From assembly GCF_003697785.1 (NCBI RefSeq), contig NZ_QOKZ01000003.1, positions 1 to 64,000 on the forward strand: a stretch of DNA of 64,000 nucleotides, given 5' to 3'. The DNA comes from Paracoccus alkanivorans. Lineage in GTDB: Bacteria; Pseudomonadota; Alphaproteobacteria; Rhodobacterales; Rhodobacteraceae. Position numbers and translations under genes: made by a program. How positions within the stretch are numbered: the first letter of the stretch is position 1; every line of letters starts with the position of its first letter. The notes beneath the pieces were generated by a model. It did not search any database and had not been told where the DNA came from. It was given only the letters and a program-made list of their open reading frames with translations. This document shows positions 36,339 through 43,783 of this stretch, piece after piece.

Positions 36339-37098
36339 TCTCAGCTTCAAAGACAGCACCGCCACCGAGGTAAACCTCCTGGACCATCGGATTTTCCCGG
36401 ATCTCGCTCCCGGTTCCTTCTGCGATCAATTCGCCCCGGTTCAGCACCAGGATCCGGTGAGCATGTGCAAAGACCACATCCATATCATGTTCGGTAAACA
36501 CGACGCTGACCTGCTGCCTGGCGACGATCTCCGCCGTCAGCGCCATCAGCGCCACTCGCTCCGAAGGCGCCATGCCCGCAGTGGGCTCATCCATCAGCAG
36601 CAACACCGGGTCATGGGCAAGTGCGATCGCCAGTTCCAACCGCTTCAGATCCCCGTAGGCGAGTTCCGAACAGGCACGCGACGCGTGCTCTTGCATCGAC
36701 ACCAATTCAAGCAATTGCTCCGCCCTGTCGCGATAAAGCCGTGTCGCCCGCGAAAACAGGTCGAAACAGCGGCGGTGATATGAGATCAGCGCCATCTGGA
36801 CGTTTTCCAAGACAGTCATCGACAGGAATGTCTCGGTAATCTGGAATGTCCGTCCCACGCCCATCCTCCAGATCTTGCGGGGGCGTATCCCGACCAATTC
36901 CTTGCCCTGCAGTCTGACCGAGCCGCGATCCGGTTTCAGATAGCCGTTCAGCATGTTGAAACAGGTCGTCTTACCCGCCCCGTTCGGTCCGATCAGGGCG
37001 AGGAATTCACCGCGCCGCAGATCGAAACTGAAATCGTCAACCGCCTGAATCCCCCCGAATGCCTTGGAAAGATTACGGGCCTCAAGAACGGTATTCAT
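36319..37098 (-). CDS. Branched-chain-type ABC transporter ATPase (LivG type)
   Basis: 259 residues, with Walker A GPNGAGKTT, the LivG insertion (VGRTFQITETFLSMTVLENVQ), and Walker B VLLLMDEPTAGMAPSE. The signature helix is degenerate: it reads CSELAYGDLKRLELAIAL where LSYGQQR/LSGG-type residues are expected, which is usual for LivG proteins. MNTVLEARNLS at 37098 overlaps the fused permease stop (ATGA). Confidence 0.9.
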   Translation of the reverse strand: MNTVLEARNLSKAFGGIQAVDDFSFDLRRGEFLALIGPNGAGKTTCFNMLNGYLKPDRGSVRLQGKELVGIRPRKIWRMGVGRTFQITETFLSMTVLENVQMALISYHRRCFDLFSRATRLYRDRAEQLLELVSMQEHASRACSELAYGDLKRLELAIALAHDPVLLLMDEPTAGMAPSERVALMALTAEIVARQQVSVVFTEHDMDVVFAHAHRILVLNRGELIAEGTGSEIRENPMVQEVYLGGGAVFEAENEAASA

Positions 37099-38951
37099 GC
37101 CGTGCCTCCCTTCCGGACGGCCCGGATGCGGGCGAACAGACGATTGATCCCGCCCGCGATACCATCGGGAGCGAGCAATACCACCACGAGGATGATGATA
37201 CCGAAGATAACACGCCAATAGGCCAGCCGCGTCACCCAATCCTCGATCATCACGAAAACACCCGCGCCGAGGATGGGACCGGCAAGGGCATGGATACCGC
37301 CAAGAAGCACCATGATCAGCCCGTCGATGGATTGCGCGATGCCGAGTGAATCCGGAAAGACACTTCCCTTGGAGAAAGCGAAGATCGTCCCCGCCAGCCC
37401 GGCGACGGCTCCGGCGAGCGTGAAGCCCATCCATTGATGAAAGCGCGAGTCGACGCCGATTGCCTCGGCCCGGGTCCTGCTGTCACGTATGCCCCTGAGC
37501 GTGTAGCCAAAGGGTGAATGCGCGGCCCGGCGCAGAAACCAGATGCCGCCGATGCAACACACGAAGGCAAGGTAGAAATAGACCTTGTCCGAGCTTGCCC
37601 AGCCCGCCGGCCAGACCCCGACGATGCCGTCATCGCCACCGGTGAACTGCTGCCATTGGAAGGTAATCCCCCAAAGGATCTGTGCAGCCGCCAAAGTGAG
37701 CATCGCCAGATAAACCCCGGACAGCCGCACGCAGAACCAGCCGAAGAACAATGCCCCTGCCCCGGCGACGGCAGGCGCCAGGAAAATCGTCGGCAACATC
37801 CCGATGCCCAATTGCTTGACCATCATCGCGGCCGCATAGGCCCCTATGCCGAAATAGGCAGCATGTCCAAAGCTGACCATGCCGCCGATCCCCATCATGA
37901 AGTGCAGCGATACCGCAAATAATGTGGCAACCATCACATCGACCAGCAGAACAGTGGTGAAATCGCCGACGATGACAGGGCTAAGCGCGAATACGGCCAT
38001 CGCGGCAAACAGGATCATCATGCCCTTCTCGCCCATCAGCCTCAGCGGCTGCTCGGGTTCTGTCGGCGCACCGTGTTCGCTTCCCGCTGCGCCGAACAGG
38101 CCGTGGGGGCGCAGTGTCAGCACGATCGCCATGACGATGAACGGCAGCACGATGGAAACCTGCGGAAATATGAGGATGGCAAAGGCGTTGAGCACCGAGA
38201 TCAGCACCGCCGCCACATATGCGCCGGTGACACTGCCCATGCCGCCGATGACCACGATCACGAAGGCTTCCCCTATGACCGACAGGTCCATCTGCAGGCT
38301 CACTGTCTCGCGCGGGATTTGCAGCGCACCGCCCAATCCGGCGAGAAACGCGCCCAGAACGAATGTGGCCGAGAACAGCCACGCCTGATTGACGCCAAGC
38401 GCGGCAACCATCTCGCGGTCCTGTGTCGCGGCACGCACCAGCACGCCCCAACGGGTCTTACGGAACAGCAGCCAGATGCCAAGCAGCACCAGCGGTCCGA
38501 TCGCGATCAGGGCAAGGTCGTATTCGGGAATCGGCTCGCCCATGATCCGCAGGGCTCCGTCCAGCCCCGGCGCGCGCGGTCCCAGCAAATCTTGCGCCCC
38601 CCAGATGGCAAGCGTGGCATCCTGGAAAATCAGCAGGACGCCGAAGGTAGCCACCAATTGGAACAGTTCGGGCGCGTGATAGATGCGGCGCAGGATCGTC
38701 ATCTCGATCAGCAGCCCGATCAGCCCGACAATGGCGGCGGCCACCAGGACGCCCAACCAGAAGCCGAAGGCGCCCAGGTCCATTGCGCTGACCAGCGTAT
38801 ATGCCAGATAGGCCCCGACCATATACAGCGAGCCATGCGCGAAATTCACGATCCGCGTCACTCCAAAGATGATCGACAGCCCCGATGCGATCAGGAACAG
38901 CGAAGACGCGTTAGCCAAGCCGGTCAGCAACTGCGCGAAGTAAAAGCCCAT
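37095..38951 (-). CDS. Fused LivH-LivM permease of a branched-chain-type ABC importer
   Basis: 618 residues joining both permeases. Residues 1 to about 290 are LivH-like (LTGLANASSLFLIASGLSII, NFAHGSLYMVGAY, GGMGSVTGAY). A linker at 290-310 precedes the LivM-like half (MMGIGGMVSFGHAAYFGIGAYA, near 585 GGIHALAGPILGAGVF). About 17 membrane helices can be drawn. The usual arrangement is two separate genes, so this fusion fixes a 1:1 ratio. It sits 79 bases after its binding-protein gene, with a strong hairpin in between. Confidence 0.92.
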   Translation of the reverse strand: MGFYFAQLLTGLANASSLFLIASGLSIIFGVTRIVNFAHGSLYMVGAYLAYTLVSAMDLGAFGFWLGVLVAAAIVGLIGLLIEMTILRRIYHAPELFQLVATFGVLLIFQDATLAIWGAQDLLGPRAPGLDGALRIMGEPIPEYDLALIAIGPLVLLGIWLLFRKTRWGVLVRAATQDREMVAALGVNQAWLFSATFVLGAFLAGLGGALQIPRETVSLQMDLSVIGEAFVIVVIGGMGSVTGAYVAAVLISVLNAFAILIFPQVSIVLPFIVMAIVLTLRPHGLFGAAGSEHGAPTEPEQPLRLMGEKGMMILFAAMAVFALSPVIVGDFTTVLLVDVMVATLFAVSLHFMMGIGGMVSFGHAAYFGIGAYAAAMMVKQLGIGMLPTIFLAPAVAGAGALFFGWFCVRLSGVYLAMLTLAAAQILWGITFQWQQFTGGDDGIVGVWPAGWASSDKVYFYLAFVCCIGGIWFLRRAAHSPFGYTLRGIRDSRTRAEAIGVDSRFHQWMGFTLAGAVAGLAGTIFAFSKGSVFPDSLGIAQSIDGLIMVLLGGIHALAGPILGAGVFVMIEDWVTRLAYWRVIFGIIILVVVLLAPDGIAGGINRLFARIRAVRKGGTA

Positions 38952-38990
38952 GAGATAGCCATCCTTGCCATTGCGGAATAAGGAAAGGTG

Positions 38991-39014
38991 CCGGAGCGAT
39001 CAGGGCCGCTCCGG
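38991..39014 (-). other. Intraoperonic hairpin after the binding-protein gene
   Basis: CCGGAGCG (38991-38998) pairs with CGCTCCGG (39007-39014) around an 8-base loop. It lies 16 bases past the binding-protein stop. It probably attenuates or protects the transcript so that the binding protein is made in excess of the permease. Confidence 0.55.
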
Positions 39015-39030
39015 CCCGGTGTCGTCGGTC

Positions 39031-40245
39031 TTATTCCGCCGGGCGCAGCTTGGCGGCCTCCTCTTCGGATGGCAGATAATCGGCGCCATCGGCATAGACC
39101 CAGTCCACCATGGTCGGCTTGCCGTCGACCAGGGCGGTCTTGCCTACATAGGCACCCATGGTGGATTGGTGATCGGCAGCGCGGAACATGAAGGGGCCGG
39201 TCGGGCTGCTCTCGACCTGCAATCCTTCCATCGCCTCCAGCAGCGCCTCGGTCTCGGTTGATCCCGCTTTTCTCAGCGCAGCGGCAATCGCCAGGATTGA
39301 ATTATACCCGACGATCGAGCCGGTCCGCGGCTCTTCTCCGAACTTGTCCATATAGGCCTTGGCGAATGCGACATGTTCTTCGGTTTCGATAGCGGCTGGC
39401 GGATAGCCGGTCACGATCCAGCCTTCCGGGGTTTCGTCACCCAGGGGCAGAAGATATTCCGGCTCGCCAGTCAGCAGCGACACGACGGGGCGGTCCTCGA
39501 ACAGGAAGCGCAAAGAGCCCTCGCGGACGAATTTGGGCAGGTCGCCCCCGAAGGTCACGTTATAGATCGCATCGGGCTTGGCGGCCTCCAATGCCCGCAC
39601 GGTCGAGCCCGCATCGATCTTGAAGACCGGGGGCCATTGTTCCTCGACGAATTCCACGTCGGGACGCAGGCGGGTCAACTCAGCCTTGAAGGCCTTTACC
39701 GCGTCCTGCCCATAGGCATAGTTCGGCGCGACCGTCGCCCATTTCACCGCGTCCAGCTTGGCGGCTTGCTCGGCCAGCATGGCGGCTTGCATATGGGTCG
39801 AAGGACGCAGGCGGTAGGTGTATTTGTTCCCCTTGGACCAGACAAGCGCATCGGTGAGCGGCTCGGAGGCAAGAAACAGCACCTGCTTTTGCTTGGCAAA
39901 ATCGGCCACCGCCAGCCCGATATTCGACAGGAAGGTGCCGAACAGCAAAGTGACCCCGTCCTTTGTGACCATCTCTTCGGCAATACGGATCGCCGTTGCC
40001 GGATCACCGGTGTCGTCCCGGCTTATGACCTCCAGCATGCGTCCATCGATACCGCCCTCGGCATTGACCTGTTCGACCGCCAGTTGCCAGCCCTTCTTGT
40101 AAGGTTCGGTAAAGGCAGGCAAGCGGGTATAGGAGTTGATCTCTCCCAGCAGGATCGGGTCCTCTGCGGCCAGGGCCATGCCGGGCGTCAGCCCCAGAAG
40201 CGGCAAGGAGGCGATGGCTCCCAGCAAGATACGGCGCATATTCAT
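39031..40245 (-). CDS. LivK-type periplasmic substrate-binding protein
   Basis: 404 residues, type I periplasmic-binding fold. The signal peptide MNMRRILLGAIASLPLLGLT ends before AEDPILLGE. Family features include YKKGWQLAVEQVNAEGGIDG and DDTGDPATAIRIAEEMV. It binds the compound taken up by the fused permease and the two ATPases. Its place between the 6-hydroxynicotinate reductase block and the transporter makes nicotinate or another N-heterocyclic acid a reasonable ligand, but sequence alone does not prove it. GGAG lies ten bases upstream. Confidence 0.9.
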   Translation of the reverse strand: MNMRRILLGAIASLPLLGLTPGMALAAEDPILLGEINSYTRLPAFTEPYKKGWQLAVEQVNAEGGIDGRMLEVISRDDTGDPATAIRIAEEMVTKDGVTLLFGTFLSNIGLAVADFAKQKQVLFLASEPLTDALVWSKGNKYTYRLRPSTHMQAAMLAEQAAKLDAVKWATVAPNYAYGQDAVKAFKAELTRLRPDVEFVEEQWPPVFKIDAGSTVRALEAAKPDAIYNVTFGGDLPKFVREGSLRFLFEDRPVVSLLTGEPEYLLPLGDETPEGWIVTGYPPAAIETEEHVAFAKAYMDKFGEEPRTGSIVGYNSILAIAAALRKAGSTETEALLEAMEGLQVESSPTGPFMFRAADHQSTMGAYVGKTALVDGKPTMVDWVYADGADYLPSEEEAAKLRPAE

Positions 40246-40280
40246 CTTCTACTCCACTGTTGTCTTCTGTCTGTTGTCTT

Positions 40281-40865
40281 TCAGCGCAGTCCGTCTTTCC
40301 CGACGGCTTCTTGCGCGGTCAACCCACCCACCCGAGGCAAGGGGCGGCCGCTATCGGTGACGGCGACGGCGACCATGATCTCTCCAGCGCGCGGCGCATC
40401 GTTCAGCCTGACCTCGATACCATCGAAATGGCTGCGCACATAGGCGGCGTCCTTGTGGCCAAGCGGCACGTCCAGAACCTGGCCGGGGCTCCCCATCTTC
40501 TTGGAGGATGGCACCAGTGCCGCACCCTTTTCCACCGCCTTGCGTAGCGGCGCGCCAAGCTTGGGATGCAGAATGGCGGCGGCATGCTCCAATTCGCCAT
40601 TCTCGCCAACCATAGCGGATTTGCCATAGCTTTCAGCCTGCTCCGGACGAATCCCCAGGGCGGCCACGCATTTTTCGCCCAACAGCCCGCCAAGCTCGGC
40701 ACCGATCTCCATCAGTTCCGACAGGTCTTCCTGATAACGCCCGGCAAAGGGATTCTCGATCACCGCCACCGCCACCGCCTTGCGGGTCGGCGGATCGATC
40801 CGCCGCCCGATCTCGGCATGGGTTTCCTCGATATTGACGGCAATCTTGCGTATCCTTGCCTTCAT
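40281..40865 (-). CDS. DUF1185 (amino-acid-synthesis family) protein, copy 1
   Basis: 194 residues of PF06684, a family with known structure but no proven reaction. It is homologous to the preceding gene: both carry ENPFAGRY or RNPFAGRY, the GYGKS/SYGKS...GELEH segment, PSAKK/PSSKK, an AYVRSHFD core, and NDAPRA near the C-terminus. ATG 40865 overlaps the stop of copy 2 (ATGA). Two consecutive copies suggest a hetero-oligomer. They may act on 2-formylglutarate or in ring chemistry between the reductase and enamidase products (hypothesis only). Confidence 0.85.
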   Translation of the reverse strand: MKARIRKIAVNIEETHAEIGRRIDPPTRKAVAVAVIENPFAGRYQEDLSELMEIGAELGGLLGEKCVAALGIRPEQAESYGKSAMVGENGELEHAAAILHPKLGAPLRKAVEKGAALVPSSKKMGSPGQVLDVPLGHKDAAYVRSHFDGIEVRLNDAPRAGEIMVAVAVTDSGRPLPRVGGLTAQEAVGKDGLR

Positions 40866-41443
40866 CTCAATCCATCCTCTCCCTTGATGTCCCAGGCTTC
40901 CAGCCCACCCGAGCGCGAATGTATCCGCGGACCGGTGGTCATGACGAGCGCGAAAGCCATCTCGTCGGCACGGGGTGCATCGTTGCAACCCACCTCCATC
41001 GAGTCGAAGTGACTGCGCACATAGGCCGCGTTGATATGGGTGATCGGCACATCGAGCCGCGCCCCCACCCCCCCCACCTTTTTCGCCGAGGGCACGATGG
41101 CCTTGGTATCGGCCAGAAGCTGGCGCATCGCATAGCCGCCCGGCGCGTGCCACAACGCGCCATGCTCCAACTCGCCGGCCTCGCCGATCAGCGAGCCCTT
41201 GCCGTAACCCTCGATCCGCTCCGGCCCGCCAAGCAGATCAACCAGCCGCTGCGCCATCCGCAGGCCAAGCGGCTTCAGATCCTCCATGAAACCCTTGATC
41301 TCGGGTTCATACCGCCCGGCAAACGGGTTCCTGATGATGGCCAGGGCCGAGCCACGCAGCAGCGGAGTATCGGCAACAGGGCCACCCTCGTGATAAATCT
41401 CTTCCAGCGAGAAAACGGTCTTTCGCAAGATGACATCAGGCAT
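40862..41443 (-). CDS. DUF1185 (amino-acid-synthesis family) protein, copy 2
   Basis: 193 residues of PF06684. The start MPDVILRKTVF overlaps the UPF0280 stop by 8 bases; the longer frame has no homology. Compared with copy 1 it shares the NPFAGRY, GYGKGSLIGEAGELEHG, AIVPSAKK, HINAAYVRSHFDSMEV and NDAPRADEM segments but has a different N-terminus. The charged His/Glu/Lys positions in these blocks are the obvious candidates for catalysis. Function is unknown; the tight overlap with UPF0280 and hnr ties it to this pathway. Confidence 0.85.
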   Translation of the reverse strand: MPDVILRKTVFSLEEIYHEGGPVADTPLLRGSALAIIRNPFAGRYEPEIKGFMEDLKPLGLRMAQRLVDLLGGPERIEGYGKGSLIGEAGELEHGALWHAPGGYAMRQLLADTKAIVPSAKKVGGVGARLDVPITHINAAYVRSHFDSMEVGCNDAPRADEMAFALVMTTGPRIHSRSGGLEAWDIKGEDGLR

Positions 41444-42293
41444 GCAGCAATCTCTCCTGTATCGGGGTAAAGGCGGCATGGCCGGCCAGCCGGGTTTCGC
41501 CCTGCAGAAACAGTGCCGCCCCAAGAATATGCCCGTCCCGCAACATCGCGGCAGCGCGGCGGTGACCCGCGTCAAGGGCAGCAGCCACATCCTTGGCAGG
41601 CAACGCCGCGCAACCCGTCACCACCTTGCGGTGGCCCAGATCGCTGTCGGGTTGCAGGCTGTCGGCCCGCACGCGGCGAATGGCGGGATGGCCGGGCAGA
41701 TCCACGGCATTGGCGATCAGGGTGGCAGCGGCATCCGCCCCGGCGGCGCAAGGCGCCAGAACCGTGACATTATCGGCGATACCCATGGACAGGCTGCGGC
41801 CATGCCGCCCCGAACTGGCGATACCGCCAATACCATCCCCTGCCCCGATATCGATCCGACCGAGCGTCTTGCCGTGATGATCCGCCATCGCAGTCGCAAA
41901 TGACTGCCCTTGCGCCAGATATATCGCGATATCGCCGCCATTGTTCACATAGGCGCGGCGCAGCCATGCCGCCCGGCGCATCGCGGCAAGTATCGTGTCG
42001 GCCACCGCACCCGCCACTGCCGCCATGCGGGTCAGGAACTCGCCGCAATATGGCCGGGCAGCCCGGTCCATCAACCGGGCGATGCCGCCTTCGGGTAATG
42101 GCGATCCAGCCTCCAGAGGCGAGCGCAGAAGCGGCAGTTCCGCCACCAGCTCCTCCAGCACCGTTTCGAATCGCGCCATCGCTGCGGCGAAAGCCGCCTC
42201 GCGCTCACCATCTGCTCCGATCACCAGATCGATCGGACCGTGCTGCAGATGCAGCCGCGTTCCGCAAGGGAGCAGGGAAGCAACAGGCGCCAT
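41436..42293 (-). CDS. UPF0280 (ApbE-superfamily) protein, proposed flavinyltransferase for 6-hydroxynicotinate reductase
   Basis: 285 residues. The C-terminal half resembles ApbE FMN transferases: AYVNNGGDIAIYL (ApbE: vnlGGdi) near 114-126, GIASSGRHG near 157-165 (ApbE: TSG), and ADNVTVLAPCAAGADAAATL near 173-192 (ApbE: TVxA...ADAxxT). A lipoprotein signal is absent, so it acts in the cytosol. Its ATG overlaps the stop of the reductase gene. Because the Eubacterium barkeri reductase contains covalent flavin, attachment of FMN to that partner is the natural hypothesis. No published activity for UPF0280 is claimed here. Confidence 0.8.
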   Translation of the reverse strand: MAPVASLLPCGTRLHLQHGPIDLVIGADGEREAAFAAAMARFETVLEELVAELPLLRSPLEAGSPLPEGGIARLMDRAARPYCGEFLTRMAAVAGAVADTILAAMRRAAWLRRAYVNNGGDIAIYLAQGQSFATAMADHHGKTLGRIDIGAGDGIGGIASSGRHGRSLSMGIADNVTVLAPCAAGADAAATLIANAVDLPGHPAIRRVRADSLQPDSDLGHRKVVTGCAALPAKDVAAALDAGHRRAAAMLRDGHILGAALFLQGETRLAGHAAFTPIQERLLHA

Positions 42294-43783
42294 CACGAAC
42301 GCTCCCGCGCCCAACGGTAATTCCTTCGGTCCCTCGGATCGGGTTGGTTTCCTGCCTGCGGCACCTTTCGGGCAACATCTGAAACAACCGTCTCGACCCG
42401 CTTGATCTCGCCGATATGGCCGCCAAGAGTGCCGTAATCGGTCACGCGCATGGTAAACTCGATCGGCGCGACCAGCGCGGGCGTCGGCACGTAACCGAAA
42501 GAGCCGGTCGGCATGTCCAGCACATCCACCATCACCGTGATGCCACCGCCGGGCCAGACATATGCCTCGGCCCCCCCGCAAGAGACATATGTCAGCGAAT
42601 CCTTGACCGAACGCGTCAGGCGTACCGGGTTTTCGGTCACGCCGGCCCGCAGGCTGCCCCCGGCCCCGCCCATGAACAGCACCGAGCACACCGAGGGCTC
42701 GCAATTCTCGGCGATCAGCTCGGCGGATGCTTTCAGTGCATCGGGGATTTCGGCGGGTCGCGGCACCAGATCGGCATCCAGCTCGTAATAGCCATATTGC
42801 TCGCCCGTGGTCGAAACCATCAACAGGCGCAGCCCCTCCCATGCGATCTTGGGGTTGAAAGCACCGAGGATACAGAGCGGATCCTGAATATCGGTGCCGC
42901 CCCAACCGGTCCCCGGCTCGGCCACCTGGAAATACCGCCCCGGGGTCGAGCGGCGACCATTGATCCTGATCCCGGTGGGGGGGACGTCCAGCAGCTTGCC
43001 CGCCTGATGCTCGGAGAGCACACCGGTGATATGGTCGTCCACCACCACCACCTCGTCGACCCGGCCGACCCATTGCTTGGCGAACATGCCGATCGTGGCC
43101 GATCCGCAGCCGACCCGCATCAATTGCTCCTCCACCCCGTTGATGACCGGCGGCTTGCCGGCCTGCACGACCACGCTGGCGCTGTGACCCCCTTCGCCGA
43201 TGACCATTTCGACGGCCTCGCGGTTGCACAAGCGCAGCAGCGCGTCGCATGTCACCCGCCCCTCTTTCTTGCTTCCCCCGGTCAGATGTTCGACCCCGCC
43301 CAAAGACAGCATCTTGGAACCGTATTCGCTGGTCATCACATGACCGATCGGCTCGCCCTCGACGCGCACAACGTCGCGTTCATGGCCGATATGGCGATCG
43401 GTATCGATCTTCACCTTGACCCCGCAGTAAGAGAAAATCCCCTCGGTCACGACCGTAACCATATCCACCCCTTCGATCTCCTGGCTGACGATGAAGGGAG
43501 CAGGCTTGTAGTCGGGATAGGTCGTCCCGGCGCCGACCGCGGTGACAAAGGGACGGCTGCCCTGGACGATGTCGCCATCCCAGTCTTCGGGACTGGCATC
43601 CTTCATGAAGGGCACCAGCTTGTGACCGGTATTCTCGATGATGGTCAGAGCATCCAGCCGGACCAGTTCACCATGATGATTGGCGTAACGGTCGCAGGCA
43701 CCGGCCTTACCCTCGGCGATATAGCACATCACCGGACAGGCATCGCAGCGGATCTTGTCGGAAACGGCGCGGTCATTGGGCAT
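42293..43783 (-). CDS. hnr: 6-hydroxynicotinate reductase (iron-sulfur flavoprotein)
   Basis: 496 residues. In E. barkeri this enzyme reduces 6-hydroxynicotinate to 1,4,5,6-tetrahydro-6-oxonicotinate with reduced ferredoxin and holds Fe-S clusters and covalent flavin. The N-terminus has C13-x2-C16-x3-C20-x9-C30 (RCDACPVMCYIAEGKAGACD), a likely 4Fe-4S site. Further cysteines (C120, C180, C186, C226, C304, C361, C366, C402) could serve additional clusters. VGCGSAT (T230) resembles the SGAT-type motifs flavinylated by ApbE. AAGGAGG six bases upstream decides the start at 43783, which overlaps the dehydrogenase stop by 11 bases. Confidence 0.83.
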   Translation of the reverse strand: MPNDRAVSDKIRCDACPVMCYIAEGKAGACDRYANHHGELVRLDALTIIENTGHKLVPFMKDASPEDWDGDIVQGSRPFVTAVGAGTTYPDYKPAPFIVSQEIEGVDMVTVVTEGIFSYCGVKVKIDTDRHIGHERDVVRVEGEPIGHVMTSEYGSKMLSLGGVEHLTGGSKKEGRVTCDALLRLCNREAVEMVIGEGGHSASVVVQAGKPPVINGVEEQLMRVGCGSATIGMFAKQWVGRVDEVVVVDDHITGVLSEHQAGKLLDVPPTGIRINGRRSTPGRYFQVAEPGTGWGGTDIQDPLCILGAFNPKIAWEGLRLLMVSTTGEQYGYYELDADLVPRPAEIPDALKASAELIAENCEPSVCSVLFMGGAGGSLRAGVTENPVRLTRSVKDSLTYVSCGGAEAYVWPGGGITVMVDVLDMPTGSFGYVPTPALVAPIEFTMRVTDYGTLGGHIGEIKRVETVVSDVARKVPQAGNQPDPRDRRNYRWARERS

